NCBI GenBank assembly: GCA_021521415.1
Contig: JAIQDT010000059.1
Span: forward strand, 3,658,001 to 3,722,000
Direction of reading: 5' to 3'
Length of the DNA: 64,000 nt
DNA from: Bidens hawaiensis
Lineage: Eukaryota > Streptophyta > Magnoliopsida > Asterales > Asteraceae
The position numbers were made by a program, and so were the translations under genes. The notes below the pieces were generated by a model. It did no database searches and had not been told where the DNA came from. It was given only the letters and a program-made list of their open reading frames with translations. Below, one piece after another: positions 25,599 through 38,147 of this stretch. Positions within the stretch are counted from its first letter, which is position 1; each line of letters opens with the position of its first letter.

Positions 25599-25611
25599 AC
25601 GAGGGGGAGTT
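25599..25611 (+). other. Polypurine tract
   Basis: GACGAGGGGGAGT directly precedes the LTR start TGTTGATGC. This is the expected position and composition of the plus-strand primer of an LTR retrotransposon. Confidence 0.7.
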
Positions 25612-26114
25612 TGTTGATGCATATTTTGTCCATCTAGATCTTTATCAGGACTTTAATGTAATAGGTTAAAAGTATAGGGGTTATAATGTAAATATGGTAA
25701 ACATGTCGTTCGCTCTATTGTAAGTTACATTCATTACCCCGTAACGAATATAACACATTCGTCTAAATGTAAGCTCATTCGTTAACCATGTTTAACGAAT
25801 GAGATAACGAATGAGGGCCATTCGCTATCATTTAAAGTATTAACGAATAAGCGTGTTTATTCGTTAAGTTGTTATAACAATTGACTTATTCGTTAAGCTT
25901 ATCTTAACGAATAAGAGTCATCGTCTATATAAACCCCTGTAATGTATTTCATTATAACAGTTCTGATTATTTCCATCTATCCTCTCGTTACTCTGTCCAA
26001 TTGTCATCTCAATACACACACTACACCTACTAACGTATATCTAGCCTAATCGTATAACGAATCAACATGAACATCGATGTAATCACAAGATCTAGATCCT
26101 TATACGCTCTCTCA
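25612..26114 (+). mobile_element. LTR of the gag-like element (about 503 bp)
   Basis: The LTR starts TGTTGATGC and ends CTCTCTCA. A TATA-like CTATATAAACC lies near 25925. It has repeated ATTCGTTAA/TTAACGAAT words. A related 490-bp LTR in the opposite orientation is at 38148-38637; both share the CTCTGTCCAATT block and their ends. TGGTACCACTTGAA, which looks like a primer-binding site, follows at 26115. Confidence 0.65.
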
Positions 26115-26150
26115 TGGTACCACTTGAAAAGACGTTGTAGGATGATGTAG

Positions 26151-27796
26151 TGATGTTCTAAAAGTAGTTATATAAAAACACGCTAATCTAGACACTAAGT
26201 AATAAAATCTAGACTCTTAAACTTAACTAAACTACTAACCGGCAAGTGAACCGGCCGACTCTAGTACAGCTAAGAAAGTCTGGATATCGAACCCACGAGA
26301 CTCTTTAAATTACGTTTACTAGCTAATTAGACTCGACTACAAAACACGACTTATTATTTATATTTGTTTAAGGGGGTTTTTATTTAAAATACTAAATTAA
26401 TACTATAATTAAAACTAATTAAGGAAACAAGTAAATTAAACAAAAACAAAGGTTGTTATGAAAATAAGATGATGATGAGAAAACTACCTAGGCTAGACTC
26501 CACTAAATTTCGGTAATGAATTAACTCGGGAAAATATTTAGTTATGGACTAGGATCGTAAAATAGACACTTAAAAGAAAAACAAATAGGACCCCTGACCC
26601 TTCTCAAGAGAAAACCTATGGATTTCTAACAAGTTTTAACGCACACCAGTATTAAAAATCAAGTTCGCCTACGGTCACCCAATTGTTTATAATTTAGTTC
26701 CTTTATACGAAATCCTACCTTACAGCGCGGAAATCAAAGGCAGTTTAATATATCGAATTGATTCAATAGAAAATAATTAAATAACCAAACGTAGACGGAC
26801 CCCTTATGAAGAACTAAATCTAGCAAGATCAAATAATAAAGATTTATCGATAACCTAGCACCTTACAGCTATTTAGGTTAGCAGCACACTTAGGTTTATT
26901 TAATTAATAATTATTATTCCTATGATCTTATTCGAAATCAATCATAAAATAATCATAAACACAAAGTAGATGACCTAATAGCAACCTGTCATAATGACAA
27001 ACAATAATCAAGGCAACTATGGAATAATAACAATTAATCAAACAATCCTAAATATCCAAACGCATCAATTTAATATAAGTAAACCTTTTACTAAATCATA
27101 AAAACCATAACGTAAATAAATCCCAAATCAAAACACAAAGTCAAAATAGGTTCATCATAAGCCTAGGCAGTCTATAACGTTTAGCCTAGCATCTTAAAAT
27201 AAAACAAAACAATAATAGACGAAATCATGGCGAAAATAAATAAGAACGGAAGAATAGAGGCGATAAAACCCGGAGTTTTCATCCTTGAACGATAAGCACT
27301 TCGCCGGCTGATTCCTCGACTCCAAAGCTGCTGGAAACTCACCTCGGACGCCTCAGAACTCTCCAAATTCGTCTCGACTTCAAGGTATGATTAATGGTGA
27401 GTTTAGGGGTTTATATATAGGCAACAGGGGTCCAAAAATAGGGTAAGTCGGTTAACAAACGAAGATTCTGGAAACTGGGCTGACCATAAGGCCGCCGCGC
27501 CACGCGACGGGCCTAGCCACCCTGGCCGCGCGACGCTCCGGCAGGTGGGGGAGGCCTGGCCGGCATAGCCGGTCCGGTTCTATCCTGGTTCGGTCCAGTT
27601 CGTTTCCTGATGCGTCGGTTCTCCGGTTCGGCTTGTTTTTGCTCGTTTTTCGCCCTCTTTTCACTGGAATTAAAACCCGAAACCTACATTATTCAAATAA
27701 GTTAGTAGTATACAAATCCTAATAAAAACTGAACATAAACAATTAAAATATTAATTACAATATACAAGGGATTAATATATATTTAGGCTTATATCA
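26151..27796 (-). repeat. 3' LTR of the Athila-like element
   Basis: Direct repeat partner of 32360-34007. On the minus strand it begins TGATATAAGCC and ends in TCA. A purine-rich AGTGTGGGGATATT precedes it. Confidence 0.9.
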
Positions 27797-29561
27797 AATA
27801 TCCCCACACTTATCTCTTTTCCGTCCCTGAAAAAGTCTAATTGCAATGGAATCAGCATCAGAGAAATACAGTTTTAAAAACAGATTAGGTTATCTTAAAG
27901 CTCAGATAAACGTAAAAACCGCGATTGCCGATATTGTTGTCAACTTAAACCCAGCCATCAGCCTATCAAGCCCCCACGCACATTAAGCATTTAAGTTCAT
28001 GTGATATCAAAAACCTATGGGTCTCACACCTTTGGAGTTAAGATCCACCTACCCCATCTCAAGCATTGTAAAGACAATAAAAATCATCGAGTTGAAGCAA
28101 ACTGGTTCAACATATCACCGTAAGATAACAACCCCTTAATGGTAAGAAGAAAATGCACTTAGTTGGAATTAATGGATGATAGGTCAAGTGAGGTCGTACG
28201 AGCATTCCCAAAATATTATTGAACTTCGTCCTATATATGCCCTAAGAAAATATTTATTTACTAACAACCTTGAGCCCCAATAGTGTATCCTCATAGTCGC
28301 CATCCCCTTGGTAACACGTAAACTCTCAGTCTCGTCTAGTATGTGCATTTTGGCCTCTTTTTCTATTTTTGAGAATGCTTCTTTGGCATTTTTCTTTACA
28401 TAAATTTTCTCACCTTTTCTTTCCAGATCAACTTTTTGGATTAATTTTATTTATTATATATTTTTTTTCTTTTCTCTTTATTTTTTTATTGTGCACTTAG
28501 GCATCTTTTACCTAAAACTATATAACTCAAGACTAAAGCTCGTATAAAATTGGACATTTGCGGGGCACCACCACTCTTTATTTATTTTCATAAAACGGAG
28601 TGGCGTGCTAATTTTAAAGTGCATTCAATTCTCACCACCTTAGGGTAATCAGCTTATGGCAATACTCCCTATACCTTATGAAATTTCAGCTTCAGTGTCC
28701 CCCCTAGGATGAGAACCCACAAAATTTAAGCTTAATTAGGTTTATTAAAAATATGCAATGGAAAACCTTTCAAGACTAATTGGGCCTACCGACACATCCC
28801 AAGTTAAGTACACCTTCTTTACTATTATCTCATATTATTAGTAGTTTAAAAAACCGATTCCCGATAAATATCCTCATCTCCCATTTAAGTGTAAAAAAGA
28901 AACAACATTAAGGGATATTTTTCAAAAAAATTTTCATTTTTTTTACTAGGGACTCAAATGTCCTATCCCCACACTTAAACTTTGCATTGTCCTCAATGCA
29001 AGGATAAGGACGAAAAATAAAATAAGGTCGAAATATAAAAAACTAAAAACCTAAAAACAAAATAAAAAAAAATAAACAAGCAAGATAGATAATGGAAAAG
29101 ACTTAGCTGGAAATATGCGCATGAAATATGATGCCAAATTCTTCTTTCACGAATGCCCTCAAACTCTGAACGTACTCATCAAACGGTATCTCCTTTTCTC
29201 AAACACCAACGGAAGCAGTCAAAACAACAAACAATATCTAAAAATATCTTATCAATTTGATAAATGTTACGCACTTAATTATTTTACCAGACCATCCCCC
29301 AATATATAAAACATGAATAAATAGTAGCAAATAATAAAAAGTATACAGTTCGGCTGCTCTATCCCCACACTTGAATTTTACATTATACTTCATGGGGGTC
29401 ATTTTTCTCGCTCAAACCTTCAAATCTTTAAAAGCAAAAACAAAGAAGAACTGCAAAAATCTACGTTAGTGACGCGACAAGACTCAAAAATGGAATAATT
29501 ATACAAACTCTACACTTGAGTTTTCACTAAAGACACTCTCCTATGTGATCTAATCAGCTGT
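27797..29561. other. Non-coding internal region of the Athila-like element
   Basis: No open frame with similarity. The word TATCCCCACACTT (minus: AAGTGTGGGGATA, the form next to the LTR) recurs at 28964-28976 and 29360-29372. They may be relics of polypurine-tract regions. Confidence 0.55.
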
Positions 29562-30395
29562 CTACGTGGAGATTCCTCCACCATGGTCAAACTCCATGGT
29601 CCTCCAAGAAACCGCATCACGATACGACCATTCATCTTCAATCATATTCCTCTTATCTCCAACTCCTCCAAACTCCACAAACTTCCGCTTTCCACCGCCT
29701 CTCTCTTTATCAAACTCCATAGATTCTCGAGAACTCGTGACCTCTATCTCCTCCTCCAAACAAACTCTGACAGAACGGGGGTGCTCAAGACGTGGATCCA
29801 TGCCGGGAATAACAAACTCAATTGCATAAACGGGATGACACGGATCAATGAGACCGTCTTGACCACTCGGGTGTCTCATGGATTTAGCAATATAAGTGAC
29901 ACTCTCGTCGCCGGCTCTAAGGCTGATCTTACCATCATATACATCAACGAGTGCCCTAGAAGTACGCAAAAATGGACGGCCTAAAATAAAAGGAACTCTC
30001 TCATCGGCCTCCATATCTAAAACCACAAAATCTACGGGGAAGACAAAACCATCGACTTTCACTAGCAAGTTTTCTACTATCCCTCTAGGGTACTTCACCG
30101 AACGGTCAGCTAAAGACAAGGTCATGCGGGTGGGTGTAAGTTCTCCTAGGCCTAGCTTCTCAAACAACGAATATGGCATTAAGTTTATGCTAGCTCTTAG
30201 GTCCACTAAAGCTTGACACGAGGTATCCCTACCAAACAAACATGGAACAGTAAAAACACCGGGATCGGGTAACTTTTCGGGAACCTTATTAAGAACTACT
30301 ACCGAACACTCTCTGTTCAGTGGAATGGTCGAAAGCTCCTCCAGACTTTCCTTTCGCTTAAGAATATCTTTCAAGAACTTGGCATATTTCGGCAT
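29562..30395 (-). pseudogene. Athila-like retroviral-type aspartic protease region
   Basis: An open frame of 277 codons, part of the gag-protease polyprotein. It carries FGRDTSCQALVDL, then ASINLMPYSLFEKLGLGEL, then FVVLDMEADERVPFILGRPFLRTSRALVDV, the usual order in Athila-type elements. The active-site loop reads D-L-R-A-S where the family has D-L-G-A-S (Arg codon at 30196-30198); the glycine is normally needed for the turn, so activity is doubtful. Upstream frames of the same polyprotein continue to the gag with several stops. Confidence 0.82.
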
Positions 30396-30434
30396 ATGCT
30401 GGAGGACCTCGATAAACGGTAGATTAATCCTAAG

Positions 30435-32156
30435 CTACCTAAACATATCTAGGAAGTTCCCGTATTCTCTACGAAATTTCTGATTCTTAGCACGGGCTGG
30501 ATACGGCAAACGAGAATGATCTATATGCGGTGAAGGCCTAACATCTCTCGGTTTCTTTTCCTCACTTCCTCTAGCTATGGGCTCATTGGTAGGTGCGGTA
30601 CTTGCTGGTTCTAACCTAGGTTGCACCCTCCTAGGAGTTTCCATCACTATCTCCTCATCCACTAACTCATCACTCTCCTCTACCTCAATCTCTCTCTCTG
30701 GACCTAAAACCCTACCACTGCGAGTAGAAATGGCATTTATTTGAGCGGCCGGATTCTGCTGAGTAGGACCTGAAAACTGACCTGGGTGTCTCTCATCTAA
30801 AAGTCGGGCTATATCACCTACGATTCTCTAAATATCTAAGAGTGCGGACTAGTGATTCCTTAAAAGCAAATCATGATCGGCAATTTTTTCTGAGTGTCCT
30901 AATCTCTAACTAGGATCAGCTTCATCATTTCCTCTATCCTACCAATACCACCACACAAGTCCTGCCTATTACTTCCACCTTGACTACTTTGATCCCCACT
31001 AAACGATTGATCCTGCCCCCGGTTAAGATTTGAATTTGATTGGAAACTAGGGGGTGTACCAGAAGAACGCCAATTAGAGTTATAATTATTATTCTTATAG
31101 TTGTTCCAGTTTGAATTATTATTACCATTAAATACATTAGGAACCCTATTATGCCCTCCTATGACTCTACCTGCTCCTGACTCATCAACGGACAATCTGA
31201 AGTCCCATGCCCTCCTCTACATAACTCGCACTTTTCTACCTTAACCTTAAGCTCTTCAATCTCACGTGCTAAACTCTCTAAGGCAGTTGCCACACTAGTA
31301 TCCAGATTAACCTAGTGCACACCTCGGACGGATGAGGGTGTACTAGTGACGGGATTTGAATTCCTGCTACGTGGCTTTTAGCAAACTCGGACTGGGCAAA
31401 ACTCTCAAATAACTCATTACACTCTACTACATTTTTCTTATCCATTAAGTTACCTCCAGCAGCAGTGTTGAAACGAGCTTGTGTCTCATATGTCAGCCCA
31501 TTGTAAAACTTCTCGACCAGGGCCCACGGAGTAAGACCATGCTGTGAACAACGAGTCAGTAAACCTTGAAAAAGCTCCCAAGCTTGATAGTATGGCTCGG
31601 CCGGCTCCATATGGAAAGAATGAATCTGATCACGGAGACGAGATGCTTTGGCAGGCGGGAAATATTTCTTCAAGAAAGCGGTACGCAACGCCTCCCAAGT
31701 AGTGAATGCTTCAGCAGGTTGTGAATCGAGCCAAGTGGCGGCAACACCCGTAAGTGAAAACGGGAATAAATGGAGGAAAATGGCATCTTCATTGGCACCT
31801 TGCAAATTGAACGTCCTAAGCGCACGGGTGAGACGGTTGATGTGCGCTGGTGCATCCTCATCGTCACGGCCATGGAATAGATTACTCTGGATGAGATTGG
31901 TTATGACATAAGAAGGAATTTGCCAGGAATTGGGGTTATCGATTACGTGGGTGATGATGGGCGAGTGGTCTCCGGTGAAACCCTCGAAAGCTTGTTGGTA
32001 GACGGTTTGGTTGTCGGCCATTTGAATATCGGGAATGCTTCTGGGGCTTGACGGCGGTGAACTGTGTGGTGATAACTTCGGTGAAGAATCTATGGTAATC
32101 GGTGAACTGACTTCTGATTTTAACGGAAGTGGTCCTTGCGAACGAAGATGTGGCAT
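30435..32156 (-). pseudogene. Athila-like gag, broken
   Basis: Capsid-type gag on the minus strand, likely starting at the ATG at 32156 or at 32021 (MADNQTVYQQ). Typical retrotransposon gag motifs are VAATWLDSQPAEAFTTWEALRTAFLKKYFPP and the following SRLRDQIHSF. The frame ends near 31278 and is continued in other frames. A zinc knuckle of the CX2CX3HX4C form (CELCRGGHGTSDC) lies at 31192-31230, followed by an Asn-rich stretch. Stops and shifts separate the pieces. Confidence 0.82.
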
Positions 32157-32335
32157 AAACCTGAAAAGCACACAAGACCAAATCAATAGAATCTATTCAA
32201 AAATAAAACTAAAAATAAATAAAATAAACTAAAATTAATTAGACTCCTACGACTCAAAAGACATAACAAAACAAAACAAGTAGCACGTATGTAGCAAGTA
32301 AGTCTAATCAAAGCTAATAACGCAATCGCCAAGAG

Positions 32336-32353
32336 TCCCCGGCAACGGCGCCA
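32336..32353 (-). other. Primer-binding site, tRNA-Asp type
   Basis: The minus strand reads TGGCGCCGTTGCCGGGGA, six bases inside the 5' LTR end. This matches the known Athila primer-binding site. Confidence 0.9.
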
Positions 32354-32359
32354 AAAACT

Positions 32360-34007
32360 TGATGTGCTAAAAGTAGTTATAAAAAAGCATGCTAATCTAG
32401 ACACTAAGTAATAAATTCTAGACTCTTAAACTTAACTAAACTACTAACTGGCAAGTGAACCGGTCGACTCCAGTACAGCTAAGTAAGTCCGAATATCGAA
32501 CCACGAGACTCTTTAAATTACGTTTACTAACTAATTAGACTCGACTACATAACACGACTTATTATTTATATTTGTTTAAGGGGGTTTTTATTTAAAATAC
32601 TAAATTAATACTATAATTAAAACTAATCAAGGAAACAAGTAAATTAAATGAAAACAAAGGTTCTTATGAAAATAAGATGATGATGAGAAAACTATCTAGG
32701 CTAGACTCCTCTAAATTTCGGTAATGAATTAACTCGGGAAAATATTTAGTTATGGACTGGGATCGTAAAATAGACACTTACAAGAAAAACCAAATAGGAC
32801 CCCTGACCCTTCTCAAGAGAAAACCTATGGATTTCTAACAAGTTTTAACGCACACCAGTATTAAAAATCAAGTTCGATTATGGTCACCCAATTGTTTATA
32901 ATTTAGTTCCTTTATACGAAATCCTACCTTACAGCGCGGAAATCAAAGGCAGTTTAATATATCGAATTGATTCAATAGAAAATAATTAAATAACCAAACC
33001 TAAACGGACTCCTTATGAAGAACTAAACCTAGCAGGATCAAATAATAAAGATCTATCGATAACCTAGCACCTTACAGCTATTTAGGTTAGCAGCACACTT
33101 AGGTTTATTTAATTAATAATTATTATTCCTATGATCTTATTCGAAATCATACATAAAATAATCATAAACACAAAGTAGATGACCTAATAGCAACCTATCA
33201 TAATGACAAACAATAATCAAGGCAACTATGGAATAATAACAATTAATCAAACAATCCTAAATATTCATAAGCATCAATTTTTAATATAAGTAAACCTTTT
33301 ACTAAATCATAAAAACCATAACGTAAATAAATCTCAAATCAAAACACAACGTCAAAATAGGTTCATCATAAGCCTAGGCAGTCTATAATGTTTAGCCTAG
33401 CATCTTAAAATAAAACAAAACAATAATAGACGAAATCATGGCGAAAATAAATAAGAACGGAAGAATAAAGGCTATAAAACCCGGAGTCTTCGTCCTTGAA
33501 CGATAAGCACTTCGCCGGCTGATTCCTCGACTTCAAAGCTGCCGGAAACTCGCCTCAGACGCCTCGAAACTCTCCAAATTCGTCTCGACTTCAAGGTATG
33601 ATTAATGTTGAGTTTAGGGGTCTTTATATAGGCAACAGGGGTCCAAAAATAGGTTAAATTGGTTAACAAATGAAGATTCTGGAAACTGGGCTGACCATAA
33701 GGCCGCCGCGCCCCGGGACGGGCCTGGCCACCCTGGCCGCGTGGCGCTCCGGCAGGTGGGGGGGCCTAGCCGGCCTAGCCTGTCCGGTTCTCTCCTGGTT
33801 CGGTCCAGTTCGTTTCCTGATGCGTTGGTTCTCCGGTTCGGCTTGTTTTTTGCTCGTTTTTCGCCCTCTTTTCACCGGAATTAAAACCCGAAACCTACAA
33901 TATTCAAATAAGTTAGTTGTATACAAATCCTAATAAAAACCGAACATAAACGATTAAAATATTAATTAAAATATACAAGGGATTAATATATATTTAGCCT
34001 TATATCA
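32360..34007 (-). repeat. 5' LTR of the Athila-like element
   Basis: Direct repeat partner of 26151-27796. On the minus strand it starts TGATATAAGG and ends TTAGCACATCA. Confidence 0.9.
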
Positions 34008-36001
34008 TGTAGACTCTACGTAAGGATCTAAAATGCCATCGCTCAAACCGAAGGTGCGGAAAACAACAAGGACGAAAGAACACAAAAAACTTTAAGTCCA
34101 TTTCATAAAAAACTAAAAGATTACAAAGATATGACTTGATCAGGCACTTTCTCTCTCTTCTTTTTCTCTCTAGGATTTAACACTAATGACCAAAAGTTAC
34201 TATTCACGCATAAGTCAACCTATTTATAGGTTTGGCATGTAAGCACACATGGGCGTATATGTTATCCGGCGTATATGTTATGCGGTGCATAACAAATCCG
34301 TTCCATGGAGACTTATGCGCTACTACAAATTCATACATACATATGACAATTAAGCTATACAAACAAAACAAAGACCTTAGCAATAGATATTATGCTCTTA
34401 CAATATCGTGTATATATATTTTTATATCATAAATTCACACGAAATGGTACAAGTATCGATTGTACCGTTTTTAACACTCAATATCAACTAACGGTTTTCT
34501 AAATAATTATTAACAACCCTTTCATTGTCCAAGTTATTTTTGATAACAATATTTATACTAATCTCTCGTTATATAACGTTTTCAACAATTAGATATATAA
34601 AATATATACCTACTCGAGTAAGGTTCCAGTCTAGAAATCTGCTCAAAACCCGCATGCAATGTGATCCGGATATACCAGCACGTTCATTTTTGCGTCATGA
34701 ACGTTTCTCCGGTCTCGGATCGTCCGTACGACACCTCAACACCAACATGCTACTCATATTAAGAAACTATTTTCGTTTTGAAATCTGACCAGTAACTTAA
34801 GAAGCTTATAAATCACCATCCAGCCATCTGATCATTGATTTCATTCTTTGAATCAAAGATCTACGTGTTAGGAAGGGTCACCGAAAATTTCAGCTCGATC
34901 CGACGGTTGGATCTTCAGGAATTTATATTTTTTACAGCCGCGTTTTCAAAATCCGCCCAGTGAACTGAACGCGAAAACGAGTCTAGAAACCCAACTTAAA
35001 CTACACCGATCCTTATCTCAACCATTCAAAATGATTAATTATAGGTTATTAACCCACTTTGAAAAAATCAAGATGATCGGACCGTTAGATCTTCATTTAT
35101 TGGAGATCTTCATTTATGGATCGATCTTTACTAGCATTGAAACCTTATACAATCTGTCCAGATTTTAAAAGCACGTTTTTAATGAGCTTAAGCTCAAAAT
35201 TAGGATGATCGGAGCTTACCATCGCATTCAGGATGTTGAAAAATGGTTCTGGTAGAAGACAGGCTTATGCCACAACCGGACCATCACGCAGACCACCACC
35301 AGCTAGCGTGCACTCCCGCCGGATCGCCGACCACCTTCCAGAATTCTCTAATCTCTCTCTCTCTCTCTCTAAGTTTTTTGCTGAATGATGGAAAATGAAT
35401 GATATGTGGGGGTAGCCCACTTATATAGTGCGATTTTAAACGCGTTTCGATCTATCGCTCCAACGATCCCGCTACTTCGAGTGACGTTGTATTTTTCAAA
35501 TACATTTCGTCAGAATTTTTACTCTGTTCCCTACTTAAATTTGTCTCGTTAGCTTATTATCTTCGCTAATAAATTATTGTCAATCTTTATCCGTTGTCAG
35601 TTTCATGTTACTCCGAACTTAATAAAGCTAGTGCATTTGTTTTTCCCAAAAACAACTCATCCAAACTTATGGTGTCTATTCGATTTATTTTATCCAAATA
35701 ATAATTCTTGAATACGGAGATAGCATTAACTTTTACAAGCTCATCAGTATATGTTAACGACCGTGATCGACAATACTAATTTGCATTTTCCTGCTTTGTT
35801 AGAACTCAAAATTAAGTCATGTTTTCGCCTTCGTTCTCGGTTTTCAATTCTCTACACTATTCAGTTGGATCCACCCACGGATATTTCCTCGAATGTTGGG
35901 TTGAATATACACACATTTAACCGAAAACGTTCGGTTCTAACCTATGACCAAAATTTCTTTATTTGGTCTTACTTCTCACGTGCTTTCCTTACATATATAT
36001 C

Positions 36002-36047
<46 letters not shown>

Positions 36048-36179
36048 CTTCATTCTTAGAATAAAATAATATTTTAAATATTTTAACTTACGGTCTTAAT
36101 TTCTTACTTAACCCGTCTAAACATATCTTAGTCTCAATTATGGAATATAATAATACTTTTTATTTTACCGGGTGTCACA
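34008..36179 (-). mobile_element. Gypsy-type LTR, probably solo
   Basis: Read on the minus strand it begins TGTGACACCCGG at 36179 and appears to end GAGTCTACA at 34008, about 2.17 kb. It has a TATA-like CTATAAATAGG near 34215, a CT-rich microsatellite near 35355 and a TA run at about 36000-36045. The right edge cuts the copia gag frame directly after ATGGATTT. The left edge falls in the TGTAG duplication of the Athila-like element, and no matching TSD was found, so the structure is rearranged or the left limit is wrong. Confidence 0.5.
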
Positions 36180-37245
36180 AAATCCATCAACATCAAATAA
36201 TTTGAATCAATTTGATCATAATTTTCATCAGTAAGATCACATGTTGCCACCTTGTTATGAACTAATTGATCATAGGAAGACGTAAATGCACACATAAATG
36301 TATAATTTTGTTCTGCGTCCTTCATATTGACATTTGGATATGGTTGATGAGAATCTTATCTTGAAAATGAACTCCCAGATGACGTATGACTTGCACCTTG
36401 AGGCATACCTTGTGAATAATTCTCCAATGAATAAAAAGTATGATGACTTTTAGAAGAACCACCAGATGAGGACCCTTGATTGTGATCAGAATAAAGAGCT
36501 TTAATTGGTGACGAAGAACCTTTTGAAACTGAAAGAGAATCACCATACAAAGTTAGATCTTGAGTAACATGAGACATTCCTTCGCTTTTTAATTCATTTT
36601 CTCTAGATTGAAGCTTTTTATTGAATTTATCATGCGTCATGAAGTTCAAAGTTCCATTTTCATTGAGCACCATGATAAAATTTGAATATGATATAGGCAA
36701 TGAAGATCCCAAAGTATCTATTCTGTCTCCATCATCTTTAAAAAGAATATATTTGTCAAGTTCAGCAAACAAATGACAGAATCTTGAAATCAATTCAGAC
36801 ACAGTCGCATTTGCATGCATGTTGAAATTTCTAAATTGTGATTTCAACACCTTAATCCTACTCTGAGTCATTCTTTTATTATAAGTCTTAGTTTCAAAGC
36901 TTCATACAAGTCACAGGTTGTTACATGCATATGAAACTGATGAAATATGTTTTCAGGTAAAGCCATTTTCAAGATAGATTATGCCTTCACTTCTTTATCT
37001 TGTAAAATTTTCTCATCAAGTATGAGTTGGGAAACAGGCTTCTTAGGAGGAAGAGGAGCATCACTTCTTGTTCCCGATGTTTGAACACATGAAGCTTTAT
37101 AACCTTCTTTCAAAGGTATAATATAGTTAGCCTCAACAACTCCCAAATGTGATTCAAACCTTTTGCTCCATTTCAGTTAATCTTCAAAACATGTCAGTCT
37201 ATGTACCTTTGCATATGTACCAATATAATTAGCATAATTCAGCAT
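36180..37245 (-). pseudogene. Copia-type gag, truncated and broken
   Basis: The minus strand from the ATG at 37245 (MLNYANYIGTYAK) reads as a copia gag of the UBN2 type: LKSQFRNFNMHANATVSELI, RFCHLFAELDKY and GSSLPISYSNFIMVL. Several stops interrupt it. The gag is cut at 36180 by the neighbouring LTR, so zinc knuckle and pol are absent. It belongs with the leader and LTR to its right. Confidence 0.7.
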
Positions 37246-38147
37246 TGTTTACATAACCACATTTTGTGAATCAAAGCATGATTATTGGTGGTCAAGTACA
37301 AGTTTGATATTTGAATATTAAGGAAAGCTATGGGTGAAAATGGTAAAATTTGAAAATTTATAGACTAAACTTATCCAATTTTAAAGAATTGGGTGAAAAC
37401 TGAATAAAAAGAAGGATCAGGGGTGTAAAGTGTCAAAAATAAAAGTTTAAATGATTCATTCGCTTATGTTAACTTCTGAGTAAGCGAATGCGTGTTGAAA
37501 GATAAGCAAATGGATGTTAAAGAGAATGAGTGTGTAGGTGTATGTGGTATGAGGCGACTGAGTATGGTGAGAAAATGAGCTTGGTCAAGAGAATTGGTGA
37601 TGGTTTACAATGCCGAATGATGAACACTACACGTGTAGAAAAATCAATTGAAGTAGTGAATGAGAAGCGGTTACCGGGAATGACTTAAAGCAAATGAGCT
37701 CAAGGCACTAGCGAATGAGCTCATGATGATCTTCAAATCTTAAAACAAAAACCCATAAATTCTCAATGACCAAAACTGTATGCAAACTCAACTCAAACAC
37801 ATTCAAAACATAATCCAAAAACAATTTCGCCTTCAATTTTGACTATACATAAGTCAAAATAGTCAACATATGAACTCTATTTTAGCGCCAAACTTCAAAT
37901 TTGATCTAACCTTCATAATTAATGAAATTGATGTGTTCTGATGATTCAATTACTTATCTAAATCAAATCCTAATCATTCTATCAAGTTATCTTCTTATAT
38001 TCTAACTCAATTTGATTAAACGCACCTTTGTTCAAAATGTTAACAGTTAAAGACCTAGTTCGGCATATCCGTGCACTATTGATCTTCAACCTAGCTTAAA
38101 ATAAATCAATAACACATAATTGAACACCCTCAAGTTCTGTTACCATT
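37246..38147 (-). other. Leader of the truncated copia element
   Basis: Non-coding sequence between gag and LTR. A primer-binding-like TGGTAACAGAACTTGA (minus strand) begins one base inside the LTR end, related to the initiator-Met site TGGTATCAGAGC. Confidence 0.5.

Larger units (their letters stand above)
26151..34007 (-). mobile_element. Complete Athila-like gypsy element encoding only gag and protease
   Basis: Two long direct repeats (26151-27796 and 32360-34007, about 1.65 kb, a few percent different by eye) flank a 4.56-kb internal part. A perfect 5-bp target duplication TGTAG lies at 26146-26150 and 34008-34012. The primer-binding site at 32336-32353 reads TGGCGCCGTTGCCGGGGA on the minus strand, the tRNA-Asp-type site known from Athila. 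Gag and protease fragments are present, but no reverse transcriptase, RNase H or integrase, so it must be non-autonomous or internally deleted. About 1.77 kb (27797-29561) has no coding sequence. It is inserted just downstream of the LTR at 25612-26114. Confidence 0.92.

Noticed and set aside
33663..33926. Arg/Pro-rich open frames on both strands in the LTRs (also 27452-27664)
   Set aside because: They occur at equivalent positions in both LTRs of the Athila-like element and are explained by its GC-rich block.
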